A model generated the notes under the pieces. It made no database searches and was not told where the DNA came from. It worked only from the letters and a program-made list of their open reading frames with translations. A stretch of DNA of 21,367 bases from the NCBI GenBank assembly GCA_017640265.1, contig JAGFVZ010000010.1:1-21367 (forward strand), given 5' to 3'. Shown here in pieces: positions 13,863 through 21,367 of this stretch (its first letter is position 1; each line of letters opens with the position of its first letter). The DNA is from Anoxypelagibacter denitrificans (GTDB lineage: Bacteria; Pseudomonadota; Alphaproteobacteria; Pelagibacterales; Pelagibacteraceae). The translations under genes and the position numbers were made by a program.

Positions 13863-14117
13863 ATGGCAACAAAAAAAGCAGGTGGATCATCAAGAAACGG
13901 CCGAGATAGTGCGGGTCGTCGATTAGGAGTTAAAAAATACGGACAGCAGCTAGTAAGACCTGGAAATATTATAGTTCGTCAAAGAGGAACAAAAATTCAT
14001 CCTGGAACTAACGTTGGGATGGGAAAAGATCATTCAATTTTTTCATTAGTGATCGGGAAAGTAAAATTTAAAAAATCAAAATCAAACAGAACTCTTGTAT
14101 CTGTTGTTCCCAAATAA
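13863..14117 (+). CDS. rpmA: 50S ribosomal protein L27
   Basis: Ribosomal protein bL27, whose N-terminal tail reaches the peptidyl transferase centre. The 84-aa protein has the conserved MATKKAGGSSRNGRDS start, GVKKYGQQLVRPGNIIVRQRGT and HPGTNVGMGKDHS. No N-terminal cleavable extension of the Firmicutes type is present. It lies between rplU and obgE, the usual bacterial order. A small hairpin follows in the 31-nt gap to obgE. Confidence 0.98.
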   Translation: MATKKAGGSSRNGRDSAGRRLGVKKYGQQLVRPGNIIVRQRGTKIHPGTNVGMGKDHSIFSLVIGKVKFKKSKSNRTLVSVVPK

Positions 14118-14121
14118 ATTT

Positions 14122-14142
14122 AAGTAATAATTTAAATTACTT
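14122..14142 (+). repeat. Small hairpin between rpmA and obgE
   Basis: AAGTAAT (14122–14128) pairs with ATTACTT (14136–14142) around a 7-nt A/T loop. The stem has only one G–C pair and only two T residues follow, so it is a weak terminator at best. It could be a partial attenuator or an RNA processing site that lowers obgE expression relative to the ribosomal proteins. Confidence 0.35.
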
Positions 14143-14148
14143 TTCAAC

Positions 14149-15132
14149 ATGAAATTTTTAGATCAAGCAAAGATTTATATTAAAGCCGGAGATGGCGGAG
14201 CAGGCTCTGCGAGTTTTAGACGAGAAAAATATATTGAGTTTGGCGGTCCTGACGGTGGAGATGGAGGAAATGGCGGATCTATTATTTTAGAATCAGAGGA
14301 AAATCTTAATACATTAATCGATTTTAGATATAGACAACATTTTAAAGCTGAGACTGGAAAATCTGGAAGTAAAAAAAATAAAACTGGTGCAGGTGGAAAA
14401 GACTTAATTTTAAAAGTTCCTGTTGGCACTCAAATTTATGAGGAGGATAATAATACATTAATTTACGATCTGACAAAAAACAAAGAAAGATTTGTAGTTG
14501 CTACAGGAGGAAAAGGTGGTTTGGGAAACACAAGATTTAAAAGTTCTACAAATCGAACTCCAAGAAAAAAAACTGGTGGAAAAAAAGGTGAAGAGTTTTG
14601 GATATGGTTACAACTGAAAGTTATTGCAGACGTTGGTATCATTGGACTACCAAATGCAGGTAAATCAAGTTTTTTGTCTAAATGCACTAAAGCAAAACCT
14701 AAAATAGCTAATTATCCATTCACAACGATAAATCCAAATTTAGGTGTTTTAAATATTAATCATAAAGAAATAGTTTTGGCAGATATCCCTGGTTTAATAG
14801 AGGGTTCGCACAAGGGTATTGGTTTGGGTGATAAATTTTTAAGACATATAGAAAGATGTAAAACTTTAATTCATTTAATTGATATATCGGAAAAAGATAT
14901 TCTTGGAAATTATTTAAAAATAAAGAGTGAATTATCTAAATATGATAAAAAGATCTTAAAAAAAACGGAGATAATTATCTTTAATAAATTAGATTTGATA
15001 GACATGGACTCTATTACCAAAAAATTAGAAAACTTTAGAAAAAAAATTAAAAAAAATTTTGAAATAACATCATTACTTTCTGGTCAAAATTTCGAAAAAA
15101 TAAAAAAGATAATTTATAAAAAATGTACCTAA
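14149..15132 (+). CDS. obgE: GTPase Obg
   Basis: A ribosome-associated GTPase acting in 50S subunit maturation and stress signalling. The N-terminal Obg fold is glycine-rich (FGGPDGGDGGNGG, 31–43). The G domain shows G1 GLPNAGKSS (166–174), the switch segment YPFTTINPNLGV, G3 DIPGLIEG (212–219) and G4 NKLD (279–282). At 327 aa it ends right after the G domain and lacks the C-terminal OCT domain seen in some Firmicutes. Its last 10 nt overlap the start of proB. Confidence 0.97.
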   Translation: MKFLDQAKIYIKAGDGGAGSASFRREKYIEFGGPDGGDGGNGGSIILESEENLNTLIDFRYRQHFKAETGKSGSKKNKTGAGGKDLILKVPVGTQIYEEDNNTLIYDLTKNKERFVVATGGKGGLGNTRFKSSTNRTPRKKTGGKKGEEFWIWLQLKVIADVGIIGLPNAGKSSFLSKCTKAKPKIANYPFTTINPNLGVLNINHKEIVLADIPGLIEGSHKGIGLGDKFLRHIERCKTLIHLIDISEKDILGNYLKIKSELSKYDKKILKKTEIIIFNKLDLIDMDSITKKLENFRKKIKKNFEITSLLSGQNFEKIKKIIYKKCT

Positions 15133-16217
15133 ATAACGCTAAAATTATTATATTAAAAATTGGTTCATCCAATCTAGTGGACAGCAAAGGAAAGTTAAAA
15201 GAAAAATGGCTTCAAAGCTTAGCAAAAGATATAAAAAAATTAAAAAAAAAGGGCAAGGAATTTGTCATAGTATCATCTGGTGCTATTGCCTTAGGCAAAA
15301 ATTACTTAAAAATTAAGCAAAAAAATATCAAAATCGAAATGAGTCAGGCCTTAGCGTCCATAGGACAAATTCATTTAACAAATATTTACCGAAAAATATT
15401 TGAAAAAAACAAGATTAAAATTGGTCAAATTTTAATATCGCTAGATGATACTGAACAAAGAAGAAGAGCAATTAACGCAAAAAGAACTTTTGAGAATTTA
15501 TTTAAATTAGGAGCGGTGCCTATTGTTAATGAAAATGATACAACTGCTACTTCTGAAATTAAGTATGGTGATAATGATCGTTTGGCAGCAAGAGTCGCTC
15601 AAATAATTAGTGCAAATACTTTAGTAATTTTTTCAGATGTAGATGGCTTGTACAGCTCTTTAGAAAATAAAAAAATTATCAAAGAAGTGAGTAATGTTGA
15701 TGAAAAAATATATTCCTTTGTAAAAAACAAAAAAAATTATTATGGATCTGGAGGTATGAAGACCAAACTAGAGGCTGCAAAAATTTGTATGAACGCAGGA
15801 TGCCACATGGCCATAGCAAACGGAAAACATATAAATCCTCTTAGCAAATTACTCAAAGAAAATATTTGTACTTGGTTTTTGCCAAAAGTATCAACTCTAG
15901 ATGCAAGAAAAAAATGGATTATTAGTTCGATAGGATCTAATGGAAAAATATATATTGATAATGGAGCTTTAAGAGCTCTGAGAAATGGAAAAAGTCTATT
16001 GTCAGCAGGAATTACTAAAGTTGAGGGTGCCTTTTCCAAAGGAGATAATATTCTAATTGTTGATAATGATGGTAAAGAATCCGCTAGAGGCCTTACTTCG
16101 TTCTCATCTGAAGAAATTAATAAAATAAAAGGACTCAAAAGTGATCAAATAGAAAAAATACTTGGATATTCAAGTAAGTCTGAAATCGTCCATAGAGATG
16201 ATATGGTTAAATTATAA
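15123..16217 (+). CDS. proB: Glutamate 5-kinase
   Basis: First step of proline synthesis: phosphorylates glutamate to gamma-glutamyl phosphate. The 364-aa protein has an amino acid kinase domain (about residues 8–255), with LKIGSSNLVD at the N-terminus, VSSGAIALG (substrate loop), NENDTTAT and YGSGGMKTKLEAA. A C-terminal PUA domain follows (about 270–350), as in the E. coli enzyme. The start ATG lies inside the end of obgE. Its stop overlaps the proA start as TAATG. Feedback inhibition by proline is known in the family but cannot be read here. Confidence 0.96.
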   Translation: MYLNNAKIIILKIGSSNLVDSKGKLKEKWLQSLAKDIKKLKKKGKEFVIVSSGAIALGKNYLKIKQKNIKIEMSQALASIGQIHLTNIYRKIFEKNKIKIGQILISLDDTEQRRRAINAKRTFENLFKLGAVPIVNENDTTATSEIKYGDNDRLAARVAQIISANTLVIFSDVDGLYSSLENKKIIKEVSNVDEKIYSFVKNKKNYYGSGGMKTKLEAAKICMNAGCHMAIANGKHINPLSKLLKENICTWFLPKVSTLDARKKWIISSIGSNGKIYIDNGALRALRNGKSLLSAGITKVEGAFSKGDNILIVDNDGKESARGLTSFSSEEINKIKGLKSDQIEKILGYSSKSEIVHRDDMVKL

Positions 16218-17461
16218 TGAATAAATACTTAAAAAATATTGGATTAAAATCAAGGCTTGCTTTTAAAAATCTTAATAAAATTAAAAGTGACAGAAAAAAT
16301 AAGGTTTTAGAAACTTATATCAAAGAATTGGCTAACAATAAAAAAGAAATTATAAAAGAAAATATTAAAGATATTAAATCTTGTAAGCGTAAAGATTTAA
16401 TAGATCGGCTGATTATAAATGACAGAAAAATTGAAGACATCAGAAATTCAATAAGTCAAATCATAAAATTTAAAGATCCACTGGGGAAAGTGCTCGCAAA
16501 ATGGAGGAGACCAAACAATCTTTTAATAAAAAAAGTAACTATACCAATAGGTGTGATAGGAGTTATCTATGAAAGTAGACCTAATGTTACTTCTGATGTG
16601 TCATCCTTGTGTTTAAAATCTGGTAATGTAGCTATTTTAAGAGGTGGATCTGAGTCGTTTCATTCAAATAAAATTCTATCGAATTTGTTTAGAAATTCAC
16701 TAATCAGAAACAAAATAGACAAAAATTGTATACAATTTATAGATAAAAAAAATAGAAAAATTGTAGATGGCCTTTTATCTAAAATGTCAAATTACATTGA
16801 TGTCATTGTGCCAAGAGGTGGAAAAAATCTTGTTAGAAAAGTTAAAAAATTTTCTACTGTAAATGTTATTGGACACTTAGATGGAAATTGTCACGTTTAT
16901 ATTGATAAAGATGCGAAGCTAGAAATGGCAAAAAAAGTTGTCTTAAATTCAAAGATGAGGAGAACGTCCATTTGTGGCGCAGCTGAAACTTTGCTTATTG
17001 ATACTAAATGTATGAAATCTCATGCTGTTCCAATAATAAAAGAATTAATTTTTCTAGGATGTGAAGTTGTTGTGGATAAAAAATTAAACCAATTATTTCA
17101 AAACAAACTTAAATTAGCAAAAGAAGTTGATTGGAGAACGGAATATTTAAAGGCAAAAATATCTATAAAAACAGTTAAAGGGGTTGAAGATGCAGTTGCG
17201 CACATTTTAAAATATGGAACTATGCATACAGACGCTATCATTACTAGTAATAAAAAAACTGCAAAATTATTTTTGAATGGAGTAAACAGTGCAATTGCCA
17301 TTCACAATGCATCTACGCAATTTGCAGATGGTGGAGAATTTGGCTTTGGTGGAGAGATCGGTATATCAACCAACAAATTACCCCCTCGAGGACCTGTCGG
17401 CATTAATCAACTAACTTCTTATAAATATATAGTTGAAGGAAAAGGAAGTGTTAGATCGTAA
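16217..17461 (+). CDS. proA: Gamma-glutamyl phosphate reductase
   Basis: Second step of proline synthesis: NADPH-dependent reduction of gamma-glutamyl phosphate to glutamate semialdehyde. The 414-aa aldehyde dehydrogenase-fold protein has GVIYESRPNVTSD (115–127), LRGGSES (141–147), VPRGGKNLV (198–206) and the catalytic Cys253 in MRRTSICGAAETLL. The C-terminal FADGGEFGFGGEIGIST segment is also family-typical. Translational coupling to proB (1-nt TAATG overlap) fits the channelling of the unstable intermediate. nadD follows after 3 nt. Confidence 0.97.
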   Translation: MNKYLKNIGLKSRLAFKNLNKIKSDRKNKVLETYIKELANNKKEIIKENIKDIKSCKRKDLIDRLIINDRKIEDIRNSISQIIKFKDPLGKVLAKWRRPNNLLIKKVTIPIGVIGVIYESRPNVTSDVSSLCLKSGNVAILRGGSESFHSNKILSNLFRNSLIRNKIDKNCIQFIDKKNRKIVDGLLSKMSNYIDVIVPRGGKNLVRKVKKFSTVNVIGHLDGNCHVYIDKDAKLEMAKKVVLNSKMRRTSICGAAETLLIDTKCMKSHAVPIIKELIFLGCEVVVDKKLNQLFQNKLKLAKEVDWRTEYLKAKISIKTVKGVEDAVAHILKYGTMHTDAIITSNKKTAKLFLNGVNSAIAIHNASTQFADGGEFGFGGEIGISTNKLPPRGPVGINQLTSYKYIVEGKGSVRS

Positions 17462-17464
17462 TTA

Positions 17465-18007
17465 ATGAATTTAAAAAAAAAAATATCAAAAAAAATTGGT
17501 ATTTTAGGTGGCACTTTTGATCCACCACACAAAGGACATTTAACAATTTCTATATTTGCAATAAAAAAATTAAAGTTAGATTTTTTAATTTGGGGAGTAA
17601 CGAAAAAAAATCCTTTCAAAAAAAATCCCATGTTCTCTTTAAAAAAAAGACTACTTCTTTCAAAAAAAATAGTCAGAAACAATAAAAAAATAAAAGTTCA
17701 TAGTTATGATAAATTTTTAAAATCATCTGAAACCATAAATTTAATTAAGTACTTAAAAAAAAGAGGTACTAAAAACAGATATTATTTTATAATGGGTTCC
17801 GACAATTTTGTTAAATTTCATAATTGGAAAAGTTGGAGAAAGATTGCAGAATTATGTCAAATAGCCATATTCCCTCGCGCAGGTTACGTAAAAAAATCTT
17901 TGACATCCAAAGCTTTAAAAGCTTTGGGAAAAGAAAAATTAATGTTTCTACGGTCAAAAATGATTAATATTTCTTCTTCAAAAGTAAGGAAAAGTTATTT
18001 AAAGTGA
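17465..18007 (+). CDS. nadD: Nicotinate-nucleotide adenylyltransferase, short C-terminus
   Basis: Forms deamido-NAD from nicotinate mononucleotide and ATP in NAD synthesis. The nucleotidyltransferase signature GGTFDPPHKGH is at residues 15–25, followed by GVTKKNPFK, MGSDNFVKFHNW, and the terminal motif NISSSKVRKSYL corresponding to the family's ISST-x-IR. The 180-aa protein ends a few residues after that motif, so the roughly 20–25 residues that follow it in E. coli NadD are absent. The next gene starts 8 nt after the stop, so there is no room for a frameshifted tail. Confidence 0.92.
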   Translation: MNLKKKISKKIGILGGTFDPPHKGHLTISIFAIKKLKLDFLIWGVTKKNPFKKNPMFSLKKRLLLSKKIVRNNKKIKVHSYDKFLKSSETINLIKYLKKRGTKNRYYFIMGSDNFVKFHNWKSWRKIAELCQIAIFPRAGYVKKSLTSKALKALGKEKLMFLRSKMINISSSKVRKSYLK

Positions 18008-18015
18008 AGTAATTA

Positions 18016-18363
18016 ATGGAAATTTTAAAATTAAAAAAAACTGTTGAAAAAATTTTAGATCAAAATAAAGCAAAACACATCGTGGCTATAAACCTAAAGG
18101 GAAAATCTTCAATTGCTGACTATATGATTATAGCATCTGGAAGTTCATCTAGACATATTCAGTCGCTATCAGAAATATTGCTTACACACTTACAAAAGAA
18201 TGGATTAACAGAATGTAAAATTGAAGGAAAAGCAAGTAAAGATTGGAAATTAATAGATGCTATGGATATTATTGTTCATATTTTTAATCCTGAAAAAAGA
18301 AAGTTTTATGATCTGGAAAAAATGTGGTCAGAACCATTTTCTAAAGAAAGTTTAACTTTATGA
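18016..18363 (+). CDS. rsfS: Ribosomal silencing factor RsfS
   Basis: Binds ribosomal protein L14 on the 50S subunit and blocks subunit joining under poor nutrient conditions. The 115-aa protein contains the Iojap/RsfS signature IADYMIIASGSSSRHIQSL (about residues 34–52) and the C-terminal DIIVHIFNPEKRKFYDLEKMW. Placement after nadD is the usual bacterial order. Its stop overlaps the ctpA start (ATGA). Confidence 0.95.
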   Translation: MEILKLKKTVEKILDQNKAKHIVAINLKGKSSIADYMIIASGSSSRHIQSLSEILLTHLQKNGLTECKIEGKASKDWKLIDAMDIIVHIFNPEKRKFYDLEKMWSEPFSKESLTL

Positions 18364-19496
18364 TAAAAAATATTTCAAAAATTTTATTAATACTTATTTT
18401 TTTTACAACAAGTGCAAGTGGTAAGGATAATGAAAATCTATATAAAAAAATAGATTTGTTTGGAGAAGTTTTGGATAAAGTAAAGAAAGAGTATGTAGAT
18501 GAAATTAATGAGTCAGATGTAATGGATGCTGCAATAAATGGAGTTTTACAATATTTAGATCCATATTCTGTGTATATGAATCCCGAACTTTTTGAAAGTA
18601 TGCAAACAGATACAAAAGGTGAATTTGGTGGCCTTGGTATTGAAGTTAGTATGGAGGCAGGAGTGGTGAAGGTAATTTCTCCAATTGACGACACTCCAGC
18701 TTCTAAAGCGGGAATCAAAGCAGGAGATTACATCATAAAAATTAACGATGTGCAGGTACAGGGCAAAACATTAATGGAAGCTGTTAAACTTATGAGGGGA
18801 CCCGTTGGTTCTTCAATTGACTTAACAATAAGACGAAGGGGTGAAAAAAAAATAATAAACAAAACCATTATAAGAGAGATGATCCAAATTAAGTCCGTAG
18901 AAGCCAAGATAATAAAAAATAATATTGGTTACTTAAGATTAAAATCATTTAACAGCAACAGTAGTAAGCAATTAGTAAAAAAAATAGGAAATTTTGAAAA
19001 GAGTAAAAAATTAACCGGATATATTCTTGATTTAAGAAACAATCCCGGAGGATTATTAACTCAAGCAATAAATGTTACTGATTTCTTTTTAAATGACGGA
19101 GAAATTGTTTCAACAAAAGGCAGAAAGGCTAGCGAAAATAGACGTTTTTTTGCAAAAAAAGGGGATAAAGTAAAAGGAAAGCCGCTTATCATTTTAATAA
19201 ATAATGGTTCTGCTTCTGCATCAGAAATAGTTGCAGGTGCTTTAAAAGATCACAAAAGAGCAATACTTTTAGGTGAAAATACATACGGCAAAGGATCTGT
19301 TCAATCAATCATACCTTTGAGTGATGGAGGGGGTATGAGGCTTACAATTTCTAAATACTATTTGCCATCTGGACAATCAATTTCAGAAATAGGCGTCTCA
19401 CCTGATATTTTAGTAGAGGAAGAATCTGAAGATTTTAAAATTAATTCAGTCTCTGATAATCAATTAAATTACGCTATAAAACTTTTAACAATTTAA
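18360..19496 (+). CDS. ctpA: C-terminal processing peptidase, S41 family
   Basis: An exported serine protease (CtpA/tail-specific protease group) that degrades or matures periplasmic proteins. The 378-aa protein has a signal peptide (about residues 1–20, cut near SASG), a PDZ domain (about 85–165, with GLGIEVSMEAGVVKV and SPIDDTPASKAGI) and the peptidase domain. There, LDLRNNPGG (223–231), Ser286 in NGSASASE and Lys311 in ENTYGKGSVQ form the Ser–Lys dyad, 25 residues apart as in E. coli Prc. Its start overlaps rsfS by 4 nt and rppH follows immediately. Confidence 0.95.
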   Translation: MIKNISKILLILIFFTTSASGKDNENLYKKIDLFGEVLDKVKKEYVDEINESDVMDAAINGVLQYLDPYSVYMNPELFESMQTDTKGEFGGLGIEVSMEAGVVKVISPIDDTPASKAGIKAGDYIIKINDVQVQGKTLMEAVKLMRGPVGSSIDLTIRRRGEKKIINKTIIREMIQIKSVEAKIIKNNIGYLRLKSFNSNSSKQLVKKIGNFEKSKKLTGYILDLRNNPGGLLTQAINVTDFFLNDGEIVSTKGRKASENRRFFAKKGDKVKGKPLIILINNGSASASEIVAGALKDHKRAILLGENTYGKGSVQSIIPLSDGGGMRLTISKYYLPSGQSISEIGVSPDILVEEESEDFKINSVSDNQLNYAIKLLTI

Positions 19497-19967
19497 ATGA
19501 AACAAAATGAACTTCCGCTTAGATTGGGCGTTGGCATAATAGTATTAAATAAAGAAAATAAAGTTTTTGTAGGTAAAAGAAGAGACAATCCAATAAATAA
19601 ATGGCAAATGCCTCAGGGAGGAGTGGATCGTGGTGAAAACTTAGTTAATGCTATGAAAAGAGAATTAAAAGAAGAAACCAGTATTAGAAGTATTGAAATT
19701 TTAAAAGAACTAGAGGGATGGACTGAATATGAGTTGCCCGATTATCTCCTTGGAAAAATTTGGAGAGGAAAATATAGAGGCCAAAAACAAAAATGGTTTA
19801 TAGTGAGATTTTTAGGTAAAGATGAGGAAATTAACCTTAAGACAACCCATCCAGAATTTATAGAATGGCAATGGCTAGATATTGAAAATTTGCCTAGTGT
19901 AATTGTTCATTTTAAAAAGAAAGTTTATGAAAAACTTCTACCAGTAATTAAGTCTTTTATAAATTAA
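19497..19967 (+). CDS. rppH: RNA pyrophosphohydrolase (Nudix)
   Basis: Predicted to remove pyrophosphate from 5' triphosphate mRNA ends, triggering decay. The 156-aa protein has the N-terminal LRLGVGIIVLN, KWQMPQGGVDRGE and the Nudix box at about 41–63 with RELKEET. The Gly usual after EET/EEV is Ser here (EETSI). The FLGKDEEINLKTTHPEFIEWQW segment is characteristic of RppH. It starts directly after the ctpA stop. Its 3' end overlaps the end of convergent atpC by 11 nt. Confidence 0.92.
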   Translation: MKQNELPLRLGVGIIVLNKENKVFVGKRRDNPINKWQMPQGGVDRGENLVNAMKRELKEETSIRSIEILKELEGWTEYELPDYLLGKIWRGKYRGQKQKWFIVRFLGKDEEINLKTTHPEFIEWQWLDIENLPSVIVHFKKKVYEKLLPVIKSFIN

Positions 19968-20349
19968 TTCTGGATAAAGCGTCTACTTTGTGAGAAATAA
20001 CATAATTTGTTTTGTCATCTAAGCCGCTTTTGTTGTTTAGCTGATTTTTACAATCGTCAATCATTTTAGATATTTGATCTCTTGAAAGTTCTTTTACGTC
20101 TAAAATCGTTGACGATAATATAATTAAGTTATTATTTGAAAATTCCACTGCACCTTCCTCAACAAAATATTCTGCTTTTTTAGAGCCAAAAATTTTAATA
20201 ATTCCAGGCCTTAAAATAGCAATGAGTGATATATGGTCTTTTAAAATCGTCATATCTCCTTCAAAGGACGGAATGGTTACCGAAGTTGTCTGGTCTTTTA
20301 GTAAAATTTTTTCTGGTAAAATTATTTCTAAGTTAAAATTTTCTGACAT
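19957..20349 (-). CDS. atpC: ATP synthase F1 epsilon subunit
   Basis: The rotor and regulatory subunit of F1Fo ATP synthase. The 130-aa protein has the N-terminal beta-sandwich (SVTIPSFEGDMTILKDHISLIAILRPG, split across residues 23–49; FVEEGAVEFSNN follows) and a short helical C-terminus. Its ATG overlaps the atpD stop by 1 nt (TAATG), the usual atpD–atpC order. The stop lies inside the 3' end of rppH on the other strand. Confidence 0.94.
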   Translation of the reverse strand: MSENFNLEIILPEKILLKDQTTSVTIPSFEGDMTILKDHISLIAILRPGIIKIFGSKKAEYFVEEGAVEFSNNNLIILSSTILDVKELSRDQISKMIDDCKNQLNNKSGLDDKTNYVISHKVDALSRINL

Positions 20350-21367
20350 TAAGTTGCCGCCTCTTTCGCCATTTTTTCTGCTTTTGCCACAACTTCTTCT
20401 ATTGTTCCAACCATATAAAATGCTGCTTCTGGAAGATGGTCATATTCTCCTTTACAAATTGCATCAAAACTTTTTATGGTGGAATCTAGACTGACTAGTT
20501 TCCCTGGTGAACCAGTAAATACTTCGGCTACAAAAAAAGGTTGTGATAGAAATCTTTGTATTTTTCTTGCCCTTGCTACCGTTAGTTTATCTTCCTCAGA
20601 AAGTTCGTCCATACCAAGAATTGCTATTATATCTTGAAGAGATTTGTAAGTTTGTAATATTTTTTGAACCTCTCTGGCAACTCTGTAGTGTTCTTCACCA
20701 ACAATCCTTGGATCTAGAATTCTTGAAGTTGAATCAAGCGGGTCTACCGCAGGATAAATTCCAAGTTCAGCAATTTGTCTAGAAAGAACCGTAGTTGCAT
20801 CTAAATGTGAAAATGATGTGGCTGGAGATGGATCTGTTAAATCATCAGCTGGGACATATATTGCTTGTACCGACGTAATCGAACCTTTGCTGGTAGTAGT
20901 TATTCTTTCTTGTAAATTTCCCATATCGGTGGCTAATGTTGGTTGGTAGCCTACGGCTGAAGGTATTCTTCCCAAAAGAGCTGAAACTTCAGATCCGGCC
21001 TGTGTAAATCTAAAAATATTATCCATAAAGAATAAAACATCTTGGCCTTCTTTATCTCTAAAATATTCCGCAACAGTCAATCCTGTTAAACCAACTCTAG
21101 CTCTTGCTCCTGGTGGTTCATTCATCTGTCCATATATAAGAGCTGCTTTTGATCCCTTGCCTTCGAGTTTAATAACTCCCGATTCAATCATTTCATGATA
21201 TAAATCATTTCCTTCGCGAGTTCTTTCACCCACACCTGCAAAAACAGAAAAGCCGCCATGAGCCTTGGCTATATTATTTATTAATTCCATAATAATAACT
21301 GTTTTTCCAACTCCCGCACCTCCAAACAATCCTATTTTTCCACCCTTTGAATATGGCGCTAGAAGAT
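20349..21367 (-). CDS. atpD: ATP synthase F1 beta subunit (5' part outside the window)
   Basis: The catalytic subunit of F1Fo ATP synthase. About 338 residues are visible; the frame is open to the window edge, where it reads LLAPYSKGGKIG before the P-loop GGAGVGKT, so roughly the N-terminal 130–140 residues are missing. The codon at 21327–21329 is an internal TTG, not the start. Other seen motifs: GVGERTREGNDLY, ALLGRIPSAVGYQPTLATDMG and DELSEEDK, all diagnostic for the beta subunit. It ends in a 1-nt overlap with atpC. Confidence 0.98.
   Translation of the reverse strand, partial: LLAPYSKGGKIGLFGGAGVGKTVIIMELINNIAKAHGGFSVFAGVGERTREGNDLYHEMIESGVIKLEGKGSKAALIYGQMNEPPGARARVGLTGLTVAEYFRDKEGQDVLFFMDNIFRFTQAGSEVSALLGRIPSAVGYQPTLATDMGNLQERITTTSKGSITSVQAIYVPADDLTDPSPATSFSHLDATTVLSRQIAELGIYPAVDPLDSTSRILDPRIVGEEHYRVAREVQKILQTYKSLQDIIAILGMDELSEEDKLTVARARKIQRFLSQPFFVAEVFTGSPGKLVSLDSTIKSFDAICKGEYDHLPEAAFYMVGTIEEVVAKAEKMAKEAAT

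Noticed and set aside
21327..21329. TTG in atpD as a start codon
   Set aside because: The frame continues upstream to the window edge with residues typical of the beta subunit before the P-loop, so this is an internal Leu codon of a truncated gene.

Overview
The window looks like a piece of a SAR11-type (Pelagibacterales, 'Candidatus Pelagibacter') chromosome. This is inferred from the very AT-rich, A/T-homopolymer-laden DNA, the extremely short or negative intergenic spaces, the alphaproteobacterial gene order (argH–small lipoprotein–lysA; hisC–tyrA divergent from metX–metW; rplU–rpmA–obgE–proB–proA–nadD–rsfS–ctpA–rppH beside the ATP synthase genes) and a SAM-II type riboswitch in front of metX. 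No phage, insertion sequence, CRISPR array or obvious horizontally acquired island was seen. Nearly all genes are housekeeping.

Layout. (1) 1–2289: the end of an unidentified + strand gene, a strong bidirectional terminator, a 19-residue Lys/Arg-only style microprotein with its own promoter and ribosome binding site (132–191, minus), a long-chain acyl-CoA ligase (fadD-like, minus) and a tRNA-Leu(CAA) gene that ends only 8 nt before the fadD start. (2) 2290–5214: a dedA/yqaA-like membrane protein and dsbB (+), converging on an HNH endonuclease, an alpha/beta-hydrolase esterase and a TlpA-like periplasmic thioredoxin (all minus). (3) 5242–8679: a tight + strand operon argH, a 38-residue LptM-like lipoprotein, lysA, plsC. 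(4) 8680–10654: tyrA and hisC (minus). (5) 10723–13326: promoter, SAM-II riboswitch with an intrinsic terminator, metX, metW, gloB (+). (6) 13338–19967: a nine-gene + strand operon from rplU to rppH. (7) 19957–21367: atpC and the C-terminal part of atpD (minus; atpD runs off the window).

How the parts work together. Arginine (argH), lysine (lysA), proline (proB, proA), tyrosine (tyrA), histidine (hisC) and methionine (metX, metW) biosynthesis are all represented. Methionine synthesis appears to be shut off by SAM through the metX leader. DsbB and the TlpA-like protein serve periplasmic thiol chemistry; PlsC and the acyl-CoA ligase serve phospholipid and fatty acid metabolism; rplU, rpmA, obgE and rsfS serve the ribosome.

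The items most worth a second look are the basic microprotein, the terminator/antiterminator architecture of the metX leader, the nested dyads between tRNA-Leu and dedA, the near-leaderless tRNA–fadD junction, and the fact that all three convergent protein-gene pairs have abutting or overlapping stop codons with no visible terminator.
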